Shown: positions 29,187 to 37,777, numbered from the stretch's first letter. The stretch: 64,000 nt of DNA from Kocuria dechangensis (GCF_014636775.1 NZ_BMEQ01000002.1:1-64000); one strand, 5' to 3'. The notes: generated from the sequence alone by a model not told the origin. Numbers and translations are program-made.

Positions 29187-29903
29187 ATGGCTGCCGAGCA
29201 GTCACCGCAGGAGCTGGCCCGGGATCTGGCCCGCATCGAGGGCATGCTGCCGGACTCGAAGCTCGCCACGGACGCGGTGCGCCGGCTGGCGGAGGTCGCC
29301 CGGGACCTCGTCCCCTCCGCGACCGGGGCCGGCGTCTCCCTGATCGACGAGCACGGGCGCTGCTCCACCGCCGCCGCGACCGACGAGGTGGTCGAGTCCC
29401 TCGACGCGCTGCAGTACGAGCTCGGCGAGGGCCCGTGCCTGAAGGCCTGGGACACCGCCACCCTCCAGCGGGTGGACGACACCGCCGTGGACGCCCGGTG
29501 GCCGCTGTGGTCCCGGCCCGCGGCCGAGGCCGGGATCCGGTCGGTGCTCGGCGTCCCGCTGGTCTTCCGGGGCCAGGACCTCGGGGCCATGAAGGTCTAC
29601 GCGGCCGCCCCGCACGCCTTCACCGAGCACGAGGAACGGCTGCTGGAGCTGCTCGCCGGAGCGGCGGCCACCCTGCTGGGCGCGGCGCGCGCCCCCGAGG
29701 ACCTGCACCAGCTGGGCTCCTCGCTCAAGGCCACGCTGGAGAGCCGGCAGAACGTCCAGCTGGCCACCGGCATGCTCATGGAACGGCACGGCATCGACCA
29801 CCGGAGCGCCCACGCCCGGCTGGTGGCGGCGTCCCGCGAGCAGGGACGGTCCCCGCTCGCGGTGGCGGACCGGGTCCTGCGCGGGGAGGAGCCCTCGCTG
29901 TAG
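29187..29903 (+). CDS. GAF-ANTAR domain RNA-binding antiterminator regulator
   Basis: A 238-residue cytoplasmic regulator. Residues about 30-165 form a GAF sensor domain (SATGAGVSLIDEHGR, LGEGPCLKAWDT, SVLGVPLVF), and residues about 180-235 an ANTAR domain (QNVQLATGMLMERHGID, then AHARLVAASREQGR). ANTAR proteins bind paired hairpins in nascent mRNA and block termination. The ATG at 29187 has GGAGGGAG upstream; the frame extends 123 bp further but without a better start. GAF-ANTAR proteins without a kinase are common in actinobacteria and usually act at distant transcripts; no target hairpin pair was recognised here. Confidence 0.88.
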   Translation: MAAEQSPQELARDLARIEGMLPDSKLATDAVRRLAEVARDLVPSATGAGVSLIDEHGRCSTAAATDEVVESLDALQYELGEGPCLKAWDTATLQRVDDTAVDARWPLWSRPAAEAGIRSVLGVPLVFRGQDLGAMKVYAAAPHAFTEHEERLLELLAGAAATLLGAARAPEDLHQLGSSLKATLESRQNVQLATGMLMERHGIDHRSAHARLVAASREQGRSPLAVADRVLRGEEPSL

Positions 29904-29928
29904 ACCCGGCCCGGCCAGCCGGCGGGGG

Positions 29929-30348
29929 TCAGGCGACCAGCGCCCCGTCCGCGACGGTGAACGACGTGGTGCCCGTGTTGACGAGGCCGGTGGCGTCGCG
30001 GGCGGTGACCACCACGGTGTAGCGGCCGTCGGGCAGCGACGGGACCGTGGCCCCGGCTCCCTCCAGCGAGCCCTCCAGCGGTGCGGCGAGAGCGCCGCCG
30101 ACCAGCACCCAGTCGTGCTCCAGCCCGGGGGCCGGCCCGCCGGGGGTGGTCAGCGCGACCTGCCCGCCGGCGGCCTGGGCGACCTCCACGGACAACCGGT
30201 CCGCGGTGCCCGACCCGGCCGGTCCGGCGGCCGGGGACGCCAGCGGGGGAACCTCCGGGGCGGCCTCCGGGGGGACGCATCCGAGGGAAAAGAGCCCTGC
30301 CGCGACAGCACCCGTGGCGATGATTGCTCGTCCTCTTCTCGTATCCAT
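29929..30348 (-). CDS. Small lipoprotein of unknown function
   Basis: A 139-residue protein with a signal peptide ending in a lipobox (LFSLGC, Cys24), so it should be lipid-anchored outside the membrane. A Pro/Ala-rich linker precedes a beta-rich C-terminal part with DGRYTVVVTARDATG, which resembles an immunoglobulin-like strand pattern. No enzyme motif is visible. I chose the ATG at 30348 because a good promoter places the transcript start there (leaderless mRNA); the longer frame to 30459 would bury the signal peptide. It is convergent with the GAF-ANTAR gene. Confidence 0.65.
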   Translation of the reverse strand: MDTRRGRAIIATGAVAAGLFSLGCVPPEAAPEVPPLASPAAGPAGSGTADRLSVEVAQAAGGQVALTTPGGPAPGLEHDWVLVGGALAAPLEGSLEGAGATVPSLPDGRYTVVVTARDATGLVNTGTTSFTVADGALVA

Positions 30349-30354
30349 GGGGCG

Positions 30355-30383
30355 ACGATAGACAGAGCGAAAGGCCTGATCAA
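30355..30383 (-). promoter_or_regulatory. Promoter giving a leaderless transcript of the lipoprotein gene
   Basis: On the minus strand, -35 TTGATC (30378-30383), 17-bp spacer, -10 TATCGT (30355-30360), then 6 nt to the ATG at 30348. The distance fits transcription starting at the ATG itself. No ribosome site is present in front of this ATG, which supports the reading. Confidence 0.6.
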
Positions 30384-30490
30384 ACCCGACATTTGTCCAG
30401 TCCTGCGTCCCGGTCGCGCCCGGGCGGGGCGAGCGCGGCCCAGCCGCCCGCAGTGACACCCTGTCGTCGCCGGGGCTCCCGGCCCTTCCC

Positions 30491-30502
30491 TAGACTGGTC
30501 GT
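30491..30502 (+). promoter_or_regulatory. Possible leaderless-transcript -10 element
   Basis: TAGACT (30491-30496) is an actinobacterial-type -10 located 6 nt before the GTG start at 30503, with no ribosome site between. No clear -35 was seen. Confidence 0.4.
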
Positions 30503-31006
30503 GTGCAGGCATGGCTGGAGTCCCTCTCGCTCGGTGCGGGGATCGCCTTCTTCTGGATGGTGGCCATCATCCGGACGACGGCCGTCTTCATCCTGGGCCG
30601 GGCCGCGGCCACGGGCGGGCGGCGCATCGACCGGATCCGCCGGCTCATGGACACCGCCGTCTACCGGCGCGCCGAACGGGTCGTGCACCGGTGGGGCGTC
30701 CTGGCCGTCCCCGCCTGCTTCCTCACCGTGGGCCTGCAGACCGCCGTCATCCTCGCCACCGCCGTCACCCGCATGCCCCTGCACCGCTGGATCCCCGCGA
30801 TGCTCGTCGGCACCCTCATCTGGGGCGTCGTCTACGGCACCGTGGGCATGGCCGTGGTCTGGGCCTGGCTCGAGCAGCCGTGGGTGATCGCGCCGGTCGT
30901 CGTCGCCCTGGTCCTCCTGGCCGCCGGGCACACGGCGCGCACGCGCTGCCGTGCCCGGCGGGACGCCCGGTCCTCGTCGAGCCCGGTCCGCACGCCCACG
31001 CGGTGA
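30503..31006 (+). CDS. Membrane protein resembling DedA/VTT family
   Basis: A 167-residue protein with about four membrane segments (residues 12-32, 65-90, 98-120, 125-145). A basic amphipathic stretch RRIDRIRRLMDTAVYRRAERVV lies between the first two. The RMPLHRWIPAMLVGTLIWGVVYG segment recalls the late motif of DedA/SNARE-associated (VTT) proteins, but the match is weak and half of that domain is missing. The start is a GTG placed 6 nt after TAGACT, so the mRNA is probably leaderless. Function unknown. It is followed closely by the YbdK-like gene. Confidence 0.55.
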   Translation: MQAWLESLSLGAGIAFFWMVAIIRTTAVFILGRAAATGGRRIDRIRRLMDTAVYRRAERVVHRWGVLAVPACFLTVGLQTAVILATAVTRMPLHRWIPAMLVGTLIWGVVYGTVGMAVVWAWLEQPWVIAPVVVALVLLAAGHTARTRCRARRDARSSSSPVRTPTR

Positions 31007-31032
31007 TCGGCGATCTCCGGAGAGGATGACCG

Positions 31033-32208
31033 GTGCGCGGTTTCGGGGTCGAGGAGGAGCTGCTGCTGGTCGACGGGCTGAGCCTGGAGCCCGCGCCCGC
31101 GGCCGAGGAGATCCTGCGCCGCCACGAGGAGCGCGGCCGCCCGGCGGCCGGCACCGCCGCGCGGCTCGACGGGACCGCACGGCCCCGGGCGGGCTCGGGC
31201 CACGCGCTCGCCCTGGAGCTGCAGCGCGAACAGCTCGAGGTCGTCGGCCCTCCGCGGCACACCCTCGCCGGGCAGGTCGCCGCGATCCGGGCCGGCCGTG
31301 CCCTGGCCGACGCCGCGGCCCGCGAGGTCGGGACCCGGGTCGTCGCCCTGGCCACCCCCGTGTCGCCGGCGCCGGCCCACCTGGTGGACATCCCCCGCTT
31401 CCAGCTGATCCAGCAGCGGTTCGGCATCCTCACCCCGCGACAGCTCACCTGCGGCTTCCACGTCCACGTGGCGGTGGAGAGCCGGGAGGAGGGCGTCGCG
31501 GTGCTGGACCGGATCCGCGTCTGGCTGCCGGTGCTCGTGGCCCTGGGCGCCAACTCCCCCTTCTGGTACGGGACCGACACCGGTTTCGCCAGCTTCCGCT
31601 ACCAGGCGTGGAGCCGGTGGCCCACCGCCGGGCCCAGCGAGGTCTTCGGGTCCGTGGAGGCCTACGACCGGCTGCTGCGGGCGCTGCTGGCCTCGGGAGT
31701 GCCGCTCGACGACGGGATGATCTACTTCGACGCCCGGCTCTCCAGCCGCTTCCCCACCGTGGAGGTGCGGGTCACGGACGTGTGCCTGGAGGCCGAGCAC
31801 GCCGGCGTGCTCGCCGCCCTCGTCCGGGCCCTGGTGGAGACGGCGTCCCGGCAGTGGCGGGCGGGCGCGCCGGCCCCGCCGGTGGGCGTCACCGAGCTGC
31901 GCACCTGGTCGTGGCGGGCGAGCAAGTCCGGGACCGAGGACGAGCTGGTCGATCCGGGCACGGGCACCCCGGCCCCGGCGGAGCAGGTGGTGGCCGGGCT
32001 GCTCCGGCTGCTGCGCCCGGTGCTGGCCGACCTCGGGGAGGAGGAGCCGGTGGCTGCCGTGGTCGCCGGGATCCTGCGGCACGGCTCCGGAGCGCGACGG
32101 CAGCGCACGGCCTACGCCGCCCACGGCGACGTGCGCGAGGTGGTGCGCGCGGCCCTCGACCTGACCCACCGCCCCGCGGCGGGGTCACCCGCGGCCGGGG
32201 CCGCCTGA
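31033..32208 (+). CDS. YbdK-type carboxylate-amine ligase (glutamate-cysteine ligase family 2)
   Basis: A 391-residue enzyme of the GCS2 family. The N-terminal [10 protein letters not shown] carries the metal-binding Glu residues of this ATP-dependent ligase fold, [11 protein letters not shown] follows, and the CGFHVHVAV motif near residue 140 and [13 protein letters not shown] near residue 240 are standard. YbdK has weak gamma-glutamyl-cysteine ligase activity; related EgtA acts in ergothioneine synthesis. No other ergothioneine genes are nearby, so YbdK-type is preferred. The GTG start has GGAGAGGA upstream. The 3' end overlaps the convergent Mut7-C gene by 24 bp. Confidence 0.85.
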   Translation: MRGFGVEEELLLVDGLSLEPAPAAEEILRRHEERGRPAAGTAARLDGTARPRAGSGHALALELQREQLEVVGPPRHTLAGQVAAIRAGRALADAAAREVGTRVVALATPVSPAPAHLVDIPRFQLIQQRFGILTPRQLTCGFHVHVAVESREEGVAVLDRIRVWLPVLVALGANSPFWYGTDTGFASFRYQAWSRWPTAGPSEVFGSVEAYDRLLRALLASGVPLDDGMIYFDARLSSRFPTVEVRVTDVCLEAEHAGVLAALVRALVETASRQWRAGAPAPPVGVTELRTWSWRASKSGTEDELVDPGTGTPAPAEQVVAGLLRLLRPVLADLGEEEPVAAVVAGILRHGSGARRQRTAYAAHGDVREVVRAALDLTHRPAAGSPAAGAA

Positions 32209-32970
32209 GGCCCGCCGGGCCCCGGCGACGATGGCGTCCAGGCGCCGGGCGTGGGCCCCGCGCCAGTACACCTGCCCGCAGCCGGTGCAGCGGGAGAACT
32301 CCCGGTACGCACCCAGGGTGCCGGGGCGCAGCCGGTCGGCCACCTCCTCCAGCCGGGCCCCCACGAGGCCCGCGTTGCAGCGCGGGCACCGGGTCCAGGG
32401 GGCCAGCGGCGGGGCGAAGCGGTCGAGGACGTCGGCCAACTGCTCGTCGGCGCGGTTCCCCCGCACGAGGGCGCCCTCGGGCAGGGCGCCGCGGTGGAGC
32501 AGGCCGCGGTCCTGGGTGAGCAGCACCCGCTCCTCCGCGGCGGCCCGCTCCACGAGGTGGGCGTCGCCGGCGTCGGGCTCCCAGGCGGCGTCGATCCCGA
32601 GCAGCCGCAACCGGCGGGCGAGGGGTCGCAGATGGACGTCCAGCAGGAACCGGGGCGGGGAACGACGCGTGGGCTGGGGGCGGGCCCGCGGGCCGACGGC
32701 CAGCACGGGGACGTGCCCCGGAACGCCCGCTCCGGCGTCCGTGCCCCCGGCCGCCGTGGGCCGGGCGGACAGTCCGACGGGGCGGCCGTCCAGGCTCAGC
32801 GGCCCGACCTCGGTCGGCGGGATGCCGACCATCCGGACGACGTGGCCGACCGTGTCCGTGGCGGGGACCGCCACCTCGAAGCGGGGGCCCCGGCGCCGCG
32901 GCGCCAGCAGGAACCACAGCGCGGGGTCGACCTCCATCACGACGTGCGACACGCACCCAGGATGCCGCAC
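32185..32970 (-). CDS. Mut7-C RNase-domain protein with ubiquitin-like N-terminus
   Basis: A 261-residue protein. The N-terminal 75 residues ([10 protein letters not shown] then [16 protein letters not shown]) match the Mut7-C ubiquitin-like domain, and residues about 105-245 the Mut7-C PIN-like RNase domain: [28 protein letters not shown] and a zinc ribbon with CPRC and CTGC pairs. The fold suggests RNA cleavage, but the biological role of the family is not known. Start is uncertain: GTG at 32970 as given, or the ATG at 32937 just before EVDPALWF; none has a strong ribosome site. It overlaps the convergent YbdK gene. Confidence 0.8.
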   Translation of the reverse strand: MRHPGCVSHVVMEVDPALWFLLAPRRRGPRFEVAVPATDTVGHVVRMVGIPPTEVGPLSLDGRPVGLSARPTAAGGTDAGAGVPGHVPVLAVGPRARPQPTRRSPPRFLLDVHLRPLARRLRLLGIDAAWEPDAGDAHLVERAAAEERVLLTQDRGLLHRGALPEGALVRGNRADEQLADVLDRFAPPLAPWTRCPRCNAGLVGARLEEVADRLRPGTLGAYREFSRCTGCGQVYWRGAHARRLDAIVAGARRASGGPGRG

Positions 32971-33019
32971 ATCCCGGCCCGCCGTCTCATGGAGTTCTCA
33001 TCGGGATCGATCGTCTTAG

Positions 33020-33049
33020 TTGATATATCAATCATATGGGGAGTAATGT
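33020..33049 (+). promoter_or_regulatory. AT-rich promoter with 12-bp palindrome
   Basis: TTGATATATCAA at 33020-33031 is a perfect 12-bp palindrome in an AT-rich island. Its first six bases TTGATA can serve as a -35, with TAATGT (33044-33049) as -10 at 18-bp spacing. It would give a leader of about 150 nt before the ATG at 33204. A regulator covering the palindrome would block the -35. Confidence 0.55.
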
Positions 33050-33203
33050 TGTCGATCGCACCCCGGCCCGAGCTCCCGCTGCCGAGTCTGTCAGACTCCG
33101 CAGCTGCCCGCTCGTGTCCACGCCGGGGACGCACGCCTGGGGGACGTCGACGGGTCGGGGTCCGGCGCCCCGAGGGATCATCCAGCCACGGCAAGGGAGA
33201 AGC

Positions 33204-33698
33204 ATGAACACCGCACTGTCCGGGATCCTCGCGATCGAGCTGCGCCCCCACTCCCCTGCCGGCTGGATCGCGACCTACTACCCCGTGGTGGACACCGCCG
33301 CCGGCCGGATGGTGGACATCAACCTGGTGCTGCACGAGCAGCTCCTGCCCACCGAGCACGAGCTCGCGGGCCCCGCGGCGTGGCTCGAGGCCGACAGCCC
33401 CCACGCCTCCGCCCGCTGCTACGCGGACCACCGGGCCTGGGCCGCGCGGCTGGCCGCGGGATACGACCACGCCCTGGACGTCTACGACAACGAGACGGTC
33501 GACGCGCAGTCCTCGATCGAGGACCCCGAGGCGGTGCGCGCGGCCACCGTGCTGGTCGATTCCGCGCGGCACGCGCAGGCGGTGACCGCCGAGAGCTTCG
33601 ACGTTCCCGAGAAGCACCTGCTGGGGCGCTTCGCGCTCCCGACGGGGACCGGCTTCACCCGGGACCTGGCGCACACGGCGCCCTTCTGCCGCAGCTGA
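33204..33698 (+). CDS. Hypothetical protein, 164 aa
   Basis: A 164-residue soluble protein with no recognised domain. It is fairly acidic, with an aromatic-rich ASARCYADHRAWAARLAAGYDH helix region and a C-terminal RFALPTGTGFTRDL segment. I chose the ATG at 33204 because of its AAGGGAGAA ribosome site; the frame continues upstream to 33036 but that part looks like leader sequence behind the promoter. Coding bias is normal for the region. Function unknown; the well-formed AT-rich promoter suggests regulated or strong expression. Confidence 0.6.
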   Translation: MNTALSGILAIELRPHSPAGWIATYYPVVDTAAGRMVDINLVLHEQLLPTEHELAGPAAWLEADSPHASARCYADHRAWAARLAAGYDHALDVYDNETVDAQSSIEDPEAVRAATVLVDSARHAQAVTAESFDVPEKHLLGRFALPTGTGFTRDLAHTAPFCRS

Positions 33699-33922
33699 CG
33701 GACGGCCCGGCGCCGCGGGCCACCACGGTCCGGCCCGCGGCGGCCGCCGGATCCTCACGGCCCGGCCGCGCCCCGGTGAGGCCGGTTTGACGGGGTGGTG
33801 CGGCCGGTGACACAGCGGGGAAACATCGACCGGCCAGGCTCGAGGACGCCGGGTGCCGGACGCCTGGGGTCCCAGCCGCCGGCGCCCTCCGTCACCAGCC
33901 CTCCCCTCATCGGAGCCATGCC

Positions 33923-34777
33923 ATGTCCTATGTGTTGCCCTCGGACTTCGTCACGAAGATGATCGACGCCGGGGAAGCGAAAGTGTTCATGTCCACCCGC
34001 GACACCCTGATCCGCTCGTTCATGGCCGGCGCCATCCTCGCGCTCTCGGCGGCGTTCGCGGTCACGGTCACCGTGCAGACGGGCCAGCCACTGGTCGGGG
34101 CGCTCCTCTTCCCGGTCGGGTTCTGCCTGCTGTACCTGCTCGGGTTCGACCTGCTGACCGGCGTGTTCACCCTGGTGCCCCTGGCCCTGATCGACAAGCG
34201 GCCGGGCGTCACGGTGCGCTCGATGCTCCGCAACTGGGGCCTGATCTTCGCCGGGAACTTCGCCGGCGCGTTCACCGTGGCCGTGATGATGGCGGTGATC
34301 TTCACCTACGGCTTCTCCGTGCCCCCGAACGAGGTCGGCCAGCAGATCGGCGTGATCGGCGAGGGACGGACGCTCGGCTACTCCGAGTTCGGCGCCGCCG
34401 GGATGCTGACCCTGTTCCTCCGCGCCGTGCTGTGCAACTGGATGGTCTCCACCGGCGTGGTCGCCGCGATGATGTCCACGAGCGTCTCGGGCAAGGTGAT
34501 CGCGATGTGGATGCCCATCCTGCTCTTCTTCTACATGGGCTTCGAGCACTCGGTGGTCAACATGTACCTGTTCCCCTCCGGGCTGCTGCTCGGCGCGGAC
34601 TTCTCCGTCATGGACTACCTGGTGTGGAACGAGATCCCCACCGTGCTCGGCAACATCGTCGGCGGCGTGACGTTCGTCGGGCTCACACTGTACGCCACCC
34701 ACGCCCGGACCGGTGCGGCGCGCAATCGCCCGGTCCCCCGGGCCGTCGCCCGGGAGGCCGGCGTCCCGGCCGAGTGA
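33923..34777 (+). CDS. Formate/nitrite transporter (FNT) family channel
   Basis: A 284-residue membrane protein with six expected segments. FNT marks are GAILALSAAFAVTV in the first segment, LLYLLGFDLLTGVF (the loop region corresponding to L-x-x-E-L-F-T-G, here F-D-L-L-T-G) and a later LCNWMVSTGVVAAM that matches the central N-W-x-V motif. FEHSVVNMYLFPSGLL contains the conserved channel His and Asn. FNT channels move formate, nitrite or hydrosulfide; which one applies cannot be told. The ATG at 33923 has GGAG 9 nt upstream. No nitrite reductase or formate enzyme gene lies nearby. Confidence 0.87.
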   Translation: MSYVLPSDFVTKMIDAGEAKVFMSTRDTLIRSFMAGAILALSAAFAVTVTVQTGQPLVGALLFPVGFCLLYLLGFDLLTGVFTLVPLALIDKRPGVTVRSMLRNWGLIFAGNFAGAFTVAVMMAVIFTYGFSVPPNEVGQQIGVIGEGRTLGYSEFGAAGMLTLFLRAVLCNWMVSTGVVAAMMSTSVSGKVIAMWMPILLFFYMGFEHSVVNMYLFPSGLLLGADFSVMDYLVWNEIPTVLGNIVGGVTFVGLTLYATHARTGAARNRPVPRAVAREAGVPAE

Positions 34778-34802
34778 GCGCTCCTCCCCGGCGCCGCGCC
34801 GA

Positions 34803-35498
34803 TCACAGGAGCGGCCAGGGGACCCGGCGGCCGGTGCGGTCGACCGGGAGGACCGCCTCGTCCAGCAGCCGGCGCACCCGGTCCTGGAGCGCGGCGGCCT
34901 CCCGGACGTGGAGGAGGGCGGCCAGCTCGCCGGGGACCGCGTCGGCCAGCGGCGCGATGTCGTGCAGCAGCTCCTCGGGGACCGCCTCCCCGGCGAAGTC
35001 CCACACGACGGTCCGAAGCTTGAACGCCGCCGCGAAGCACAGCCCGTGGTCGATCCCCCACACCCGGCCGTCGACACCGCGGAGCACGTGGCCGCCCTTG
35101 CGGTCGGCGTTGTTGGCGACGCAGTCGAACACCGCGATCCGGCGCAGGAGGGCGTGGGTCTCGGGGGCGTCGTCGTACAGCGCGAAGTAGTGCCCGTGGG
35201 GGTCGTGCTCGACGAACAGCTGCAGGGACCCGACACCGAACGGACCGTCCTCCCGCACGACGGTCGGCGGGACGATCCCCCAGCCCAGGGACTCGCTGAG
35301 CAGGTACGCGGCGCGCTCGCGCCGGTGCAGGCCGGGATTGAAGTCGGACAGCGGCCGCTCGCCCTCCTGGGGCTTGTAGACCGCCCAGGCCGAGCGGCCC
35401 TCGAGCGTGACCTCGGCGAGCAGGGCCGAGTTGCTGCTCCCCCTGATCATCCCGAGGAGCTCCATCCGGCCCTCCGCGAGGAGCACGAGGTCGTTCAC
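34803..35498 (-). CDS. SCO1664-family (TIGR03843) protein, PI3/4-kinase-like
   Basis: A 231-residue soluble protein of the actinobacterial SCO1664 family. The VYKPQEGERPLSDF stretch near residue 40, FDCVANNADRKGGH near residue 123 and VWGIDHGLCF near residue 145 are the conserved blocks, and the last two resemble the catalytic and metal-binding loops of phosphatidylinositol kinase-like folds. Its activity is unknown. It lies 10 bp after the phosphomutase gene in one operon. In many actinobacteria a DUF3090 gene completes this set; it is absent here. Convergent with the FNT gene. Confidence 0.85.
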   Translation of the reverse strand: MNDLVLLAEGRMELLGMIRGSSNSALLAEVTLEGRSAWAVYKPQEGERPLSDFNPGLHRRERAAYLLSESLGWGIVPPTVVREDGPFGVGSLQLFVEHDPHGHYFALYDDAPETHALLRRIAVFDCVANNADRKGGHVLRGVDGRVWGIDHGLCFAAAFKLRTVVWDFAGEAVPEELLHDIAPLADAVPGELAALLHVREAAALQDRVRRLLDEAVLPVDRTGRRVPWPLL

Positions 35499-35508
35499 CG
35501 GGACCCGC

Positions 35509-36159
35509 TCACGAGACCCTCAGGCCGGTCAGCGGCTCGTCGGTGGAGTTGACCGTGAGCACGACCGGCGCCTGTCCGGGGGCGTAGGAGATCGCCGAGA
35601 CCGAGCACGGGCTGACGACGATCCGCTGGAAGAGGTCCAGGTGCGTCCCCAGGGCGTGCGCGAGGACCGCCTTGATCGGGTCGGCGTGCGAGAAGCAGAC
35701 CACCACCCCGCCCTCGTGGGCCGTGCGCGCCCGGTCGACGGCGCCGACCACCCGGGCCTGCATCTCGGTGAAGCTCTCGCCGCCGGGGAACCGGAAGGTG
35801 GACGGCGCCCGCTGGACGGTCGACCACGCCTTGAGCCGGCTGAGCCGGGAGATCTCCTCGCCCGTCCACTCCCCGAAGTCGCACTCGAGCAGGCCGGGGT
35901 CCACGACGGCCTCCCGGCCGGTCCGGGCCTCGGTCGGCTCGGCGGTCTCGCGCGTGCGCTCGAGGGGGGAGGTATGGATCGCGTCGACGGCGACCCCCGC
36001 GAGCCGCTCCGCGACCCGCTCCGCCTGTCCGCGGCCGTGCTCGGACAGGTGCAGGCCCGGCGCTCGCCCCGGCAGGACCTTGCCGGTCGTGGGTGTCTCA
36101 CCGTGGCGCACCAGCAGGACGAGCGTGCTCCGTGGTGCCTTCCGGTTCCGGGTAGCCAT
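35509..36159 (-). CDS. Histidine-phosphatase family protein, MSMEG_4193 type
   Basis: A 216-residue protein of the phosphoglycerate mutase-like histidine phosphatase fold. The phospho-acceptor His is in LVRHGETP near residue 19, SPLERTRETA holds the next conserved Arg, and CFSHADPIKAVLAHALG the second catalytic His. These features and the SCO1664 neighbour place it in the MSMEG_4193 group of putative phosphomutases. I chose the ATG at 36159; there is no ribosome site, and a TACGCT element (minus strand, 36168-36173) 8 nt upstream suggests a short or leaderless mRNA. Substrate unknown. Confidence 0.85.
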   Translation of the reverse strand: MATRNRKAPRSTLVLLVRHGETPTTGKVLPGRAPGLHLSEHGRGQAERVAERLAGVAVDAIHTSPLERTRETAEPTEARTGREAVVDPGLLECDFGEWTGEEISRLSRLKAWSTVQRAPSTFRFPGGESFTEMQARVVGAVDRARTAHEGGVVVCFSHADPIKAVLAHALGTHLDLFQRIVVSPCSVSAISYAPGQAPVVLTVNSTDEPLTGLRVS

Positions 36160-36230
36160 GATGTACCAGCGTACTGTCGGGGTCCCCGCCCTCACAGGGT
36201 CCTTCGTCGGCAACTCCCAGCCGCGGGACC

Positions 36231-36266
36231 CTGTCACCCCGTGGAGGACCGGGGTACCGTGGCGCT
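36231..36266 (+). promoter_or_regulatory. Promoter giving a leaderless MoxR-gene transcript
   Basis: -35-like CTGTCA (36231-36236), 18-bp spacer, -10 TACCGT (36255-36260), then 6 nt to the GTG at 36267. No ribosome site lies in the 6-nt gap, which fits a leaderless mRNA. Confidence 0.5.
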
Positions 36267-37679
36267 GTGACCGATCGGACTGATCACCCCGACATCCGCA
36301 CCCTGGGCGAGCTCCGCGCCGCCGGCGTCCCCCACAGGACGCTGCGCCAGGAGATCCGCGACAACCTCCTGCGGACGCTGGCCGAGGGCGGCGACCCCTG
36401 GCCGGGTCTGCACGGACTCGGCCGCACGGTCCTGCCGCAGCTGGAGCGGGCCCTGCTCGCCGGCCACGACGTCGTCCTGCTGGGTGAGCGCGGCCAGGGC
36501 AAGACCCGCCTGCTGCGCACCCTCTCCGGCCTGCTCGACGAGTGGTCCCCCGCCATCGAGGGGTCCGAGCTCAACGAGCACCCCGAGGAGCCCCTGACCG
36601 AGGAGTCCAGGCGCCGCATCCTGCTCGAGGGCGACGAGCTGCCCGTCGTGTGGCGGCACCGGTCGGAGCGCTACGTCGAGAAGCTCGCCACCCCGGACAC
36701 GTCCGTGGCGGACCTCATCGGGGACGTGGACCCGATGCGCGTCGCCGAGGGCCGGCGGCTCGGCGACCCGGAGACCATCCACTACGGGCTCGTGCCGCGC
36801 TCCAACCGCGGCATCGTCGCGATCAACGAGCTGCCCGACCTCGCCGAGCGCATCCAGGTGGCCATGCTCAACGTCATGGAGGAGCGCGACATCCAGATCC
36901 GCGGGTACGTCCTGCGGCTGCCGCTGGACGTGCTCGTGGTGGCCACGGCCAATCCCGAGGACTACACGAACCGGGGCCGGATCATCACCCCGCTCAAGGA
37001 CCGGTTCGGTGCGGAGATCCGCACCCACTACCCGCTCGAGCTGGAGGACGAGATCGCCGTGATCCGCCAGGAGGCCGAGCTGGTCGCGGAGGTCCCGGAC
37101 GCGATCCTCGAGACGCTGGCCCGGTTCACCCGCCTGCTGCGGGACTCCTCCGCGGTCGACCAGCGCTCCGGGGTCTCGGCGCGGTTCGCCATCGCGGGCG
37201 CGGAGACGGTCGCGGCGGCGGCCCTCCGGCGCGCCACGATCCTCGGCGAGGCGGAGGCCGTCGCGCGGATGGTCGACATGGAGACGGCGACCGACGTCCT
37301 CGCGGGCAAGATCGAGTTCGAGTCGGGGGAGGAGGGCCGCGAGCGCGCGATCCTCGACCACCTGCTCCGTCGGGCGACCGCCGAGACCGTCCGGGGCCGC
37401 TTCCGCGGCCTCGACCTCGGACCGGTCGTGGAGGCGTTCGACGGCCGCACGACCGTGTCCACCGGCGACGACGTCTCCGCCCAGGACTTCCTCGCGGGCC
37501 TCCCCGAGCTGCCGGACCACGACGACGGGGCCGGCACCGTCTACGACGAGATCGCCGAGCGGCTCGGCTCGACGACGCCGGGGCAGCGCGCCAGCGCGAT
37601 CGAGCTGGCCCTGGAGGGGCTCTACCTGGCCCAGCGCATCTCCAAGGACTCCGACGAGGGCGGCACGGTCTACGGCTGA
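36267..37679 (+). CDS. MoxR-type AAA+ ATPase (Mg-chelatase-like)
   Basis: A 470-residue AAA+ ATPase. Walker A is GERGQGKT (residues 73-80), the Walker B region reads RGIVAINELPDLAE, sensor-1 region VVATANPEDYTNRGRI, and the C-terminal part is helical. MoxR ATPases act as chaperones that remodel or insert metals into partner complexes and are almost always paired with von Willebrand A proteins; the VWA gene starts 98 bp downstream. Compared with short MoxR proteins (about 330 residues) this one has a long C-terminal extension (from about 350) with an acidic tail. Start is GTG with a leaderless-type promoter. Client unknown. Confidence 0.87.
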   Translation: MTDRTDHPDIRTLGELRAAGVPHRTLRQEIRDNLLRTLAEGGDPWPGLHGLGRTVLPQLERALLAGHDVVLLGERGQGKTRLLRTLSGLLDEWSPAIEGSELNEHPEEPLTEESRRRILLEGDELPVVWRHRSERYVEKLATPDTSVADLIGDVDPMRVAEGRRLGDPETIHYGLVPRSNRGIVAINELPDLAERIQVAMLNVMEERDIQIRGYVLRLPLDVLVVATANPEDYTNRGRIITPLKDRFGAEIRTHYPLELEDEIAVIRQEAELVAEVPDAILETLARFTRLLRDSSAVDQRSGVSARFAIAGAETVAAAALRRATILGEAEAVARMVDMETATDVLAGKIEFESGEEGRERAILDHLLRRATAETVRGRFRGLDLGPVVEAFDGRTTVSTGDDVSAQDFLAGLPELPDHDDGAGTVYDEIAERLGSTTPGQRASAIELALEGLYLAQRISKDSDEGGTVYG

Positions 37680-37777
37680 CCCTCAGCCCGCGGAACCGCA
37701 CGGCGACGCAACGACACCGAGCCACCACGACGCAGAGCCGCAACGGCACAGGGACGCGACGACACAGAGGGGGCGTC

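Noticed and set aside
37680-37777. ACGACAC/ACGACGCAGAG repeats before the VWA gene
   Set aside because: Short, irregular and without symmetry; likely composition noise in the 98-bp gap.
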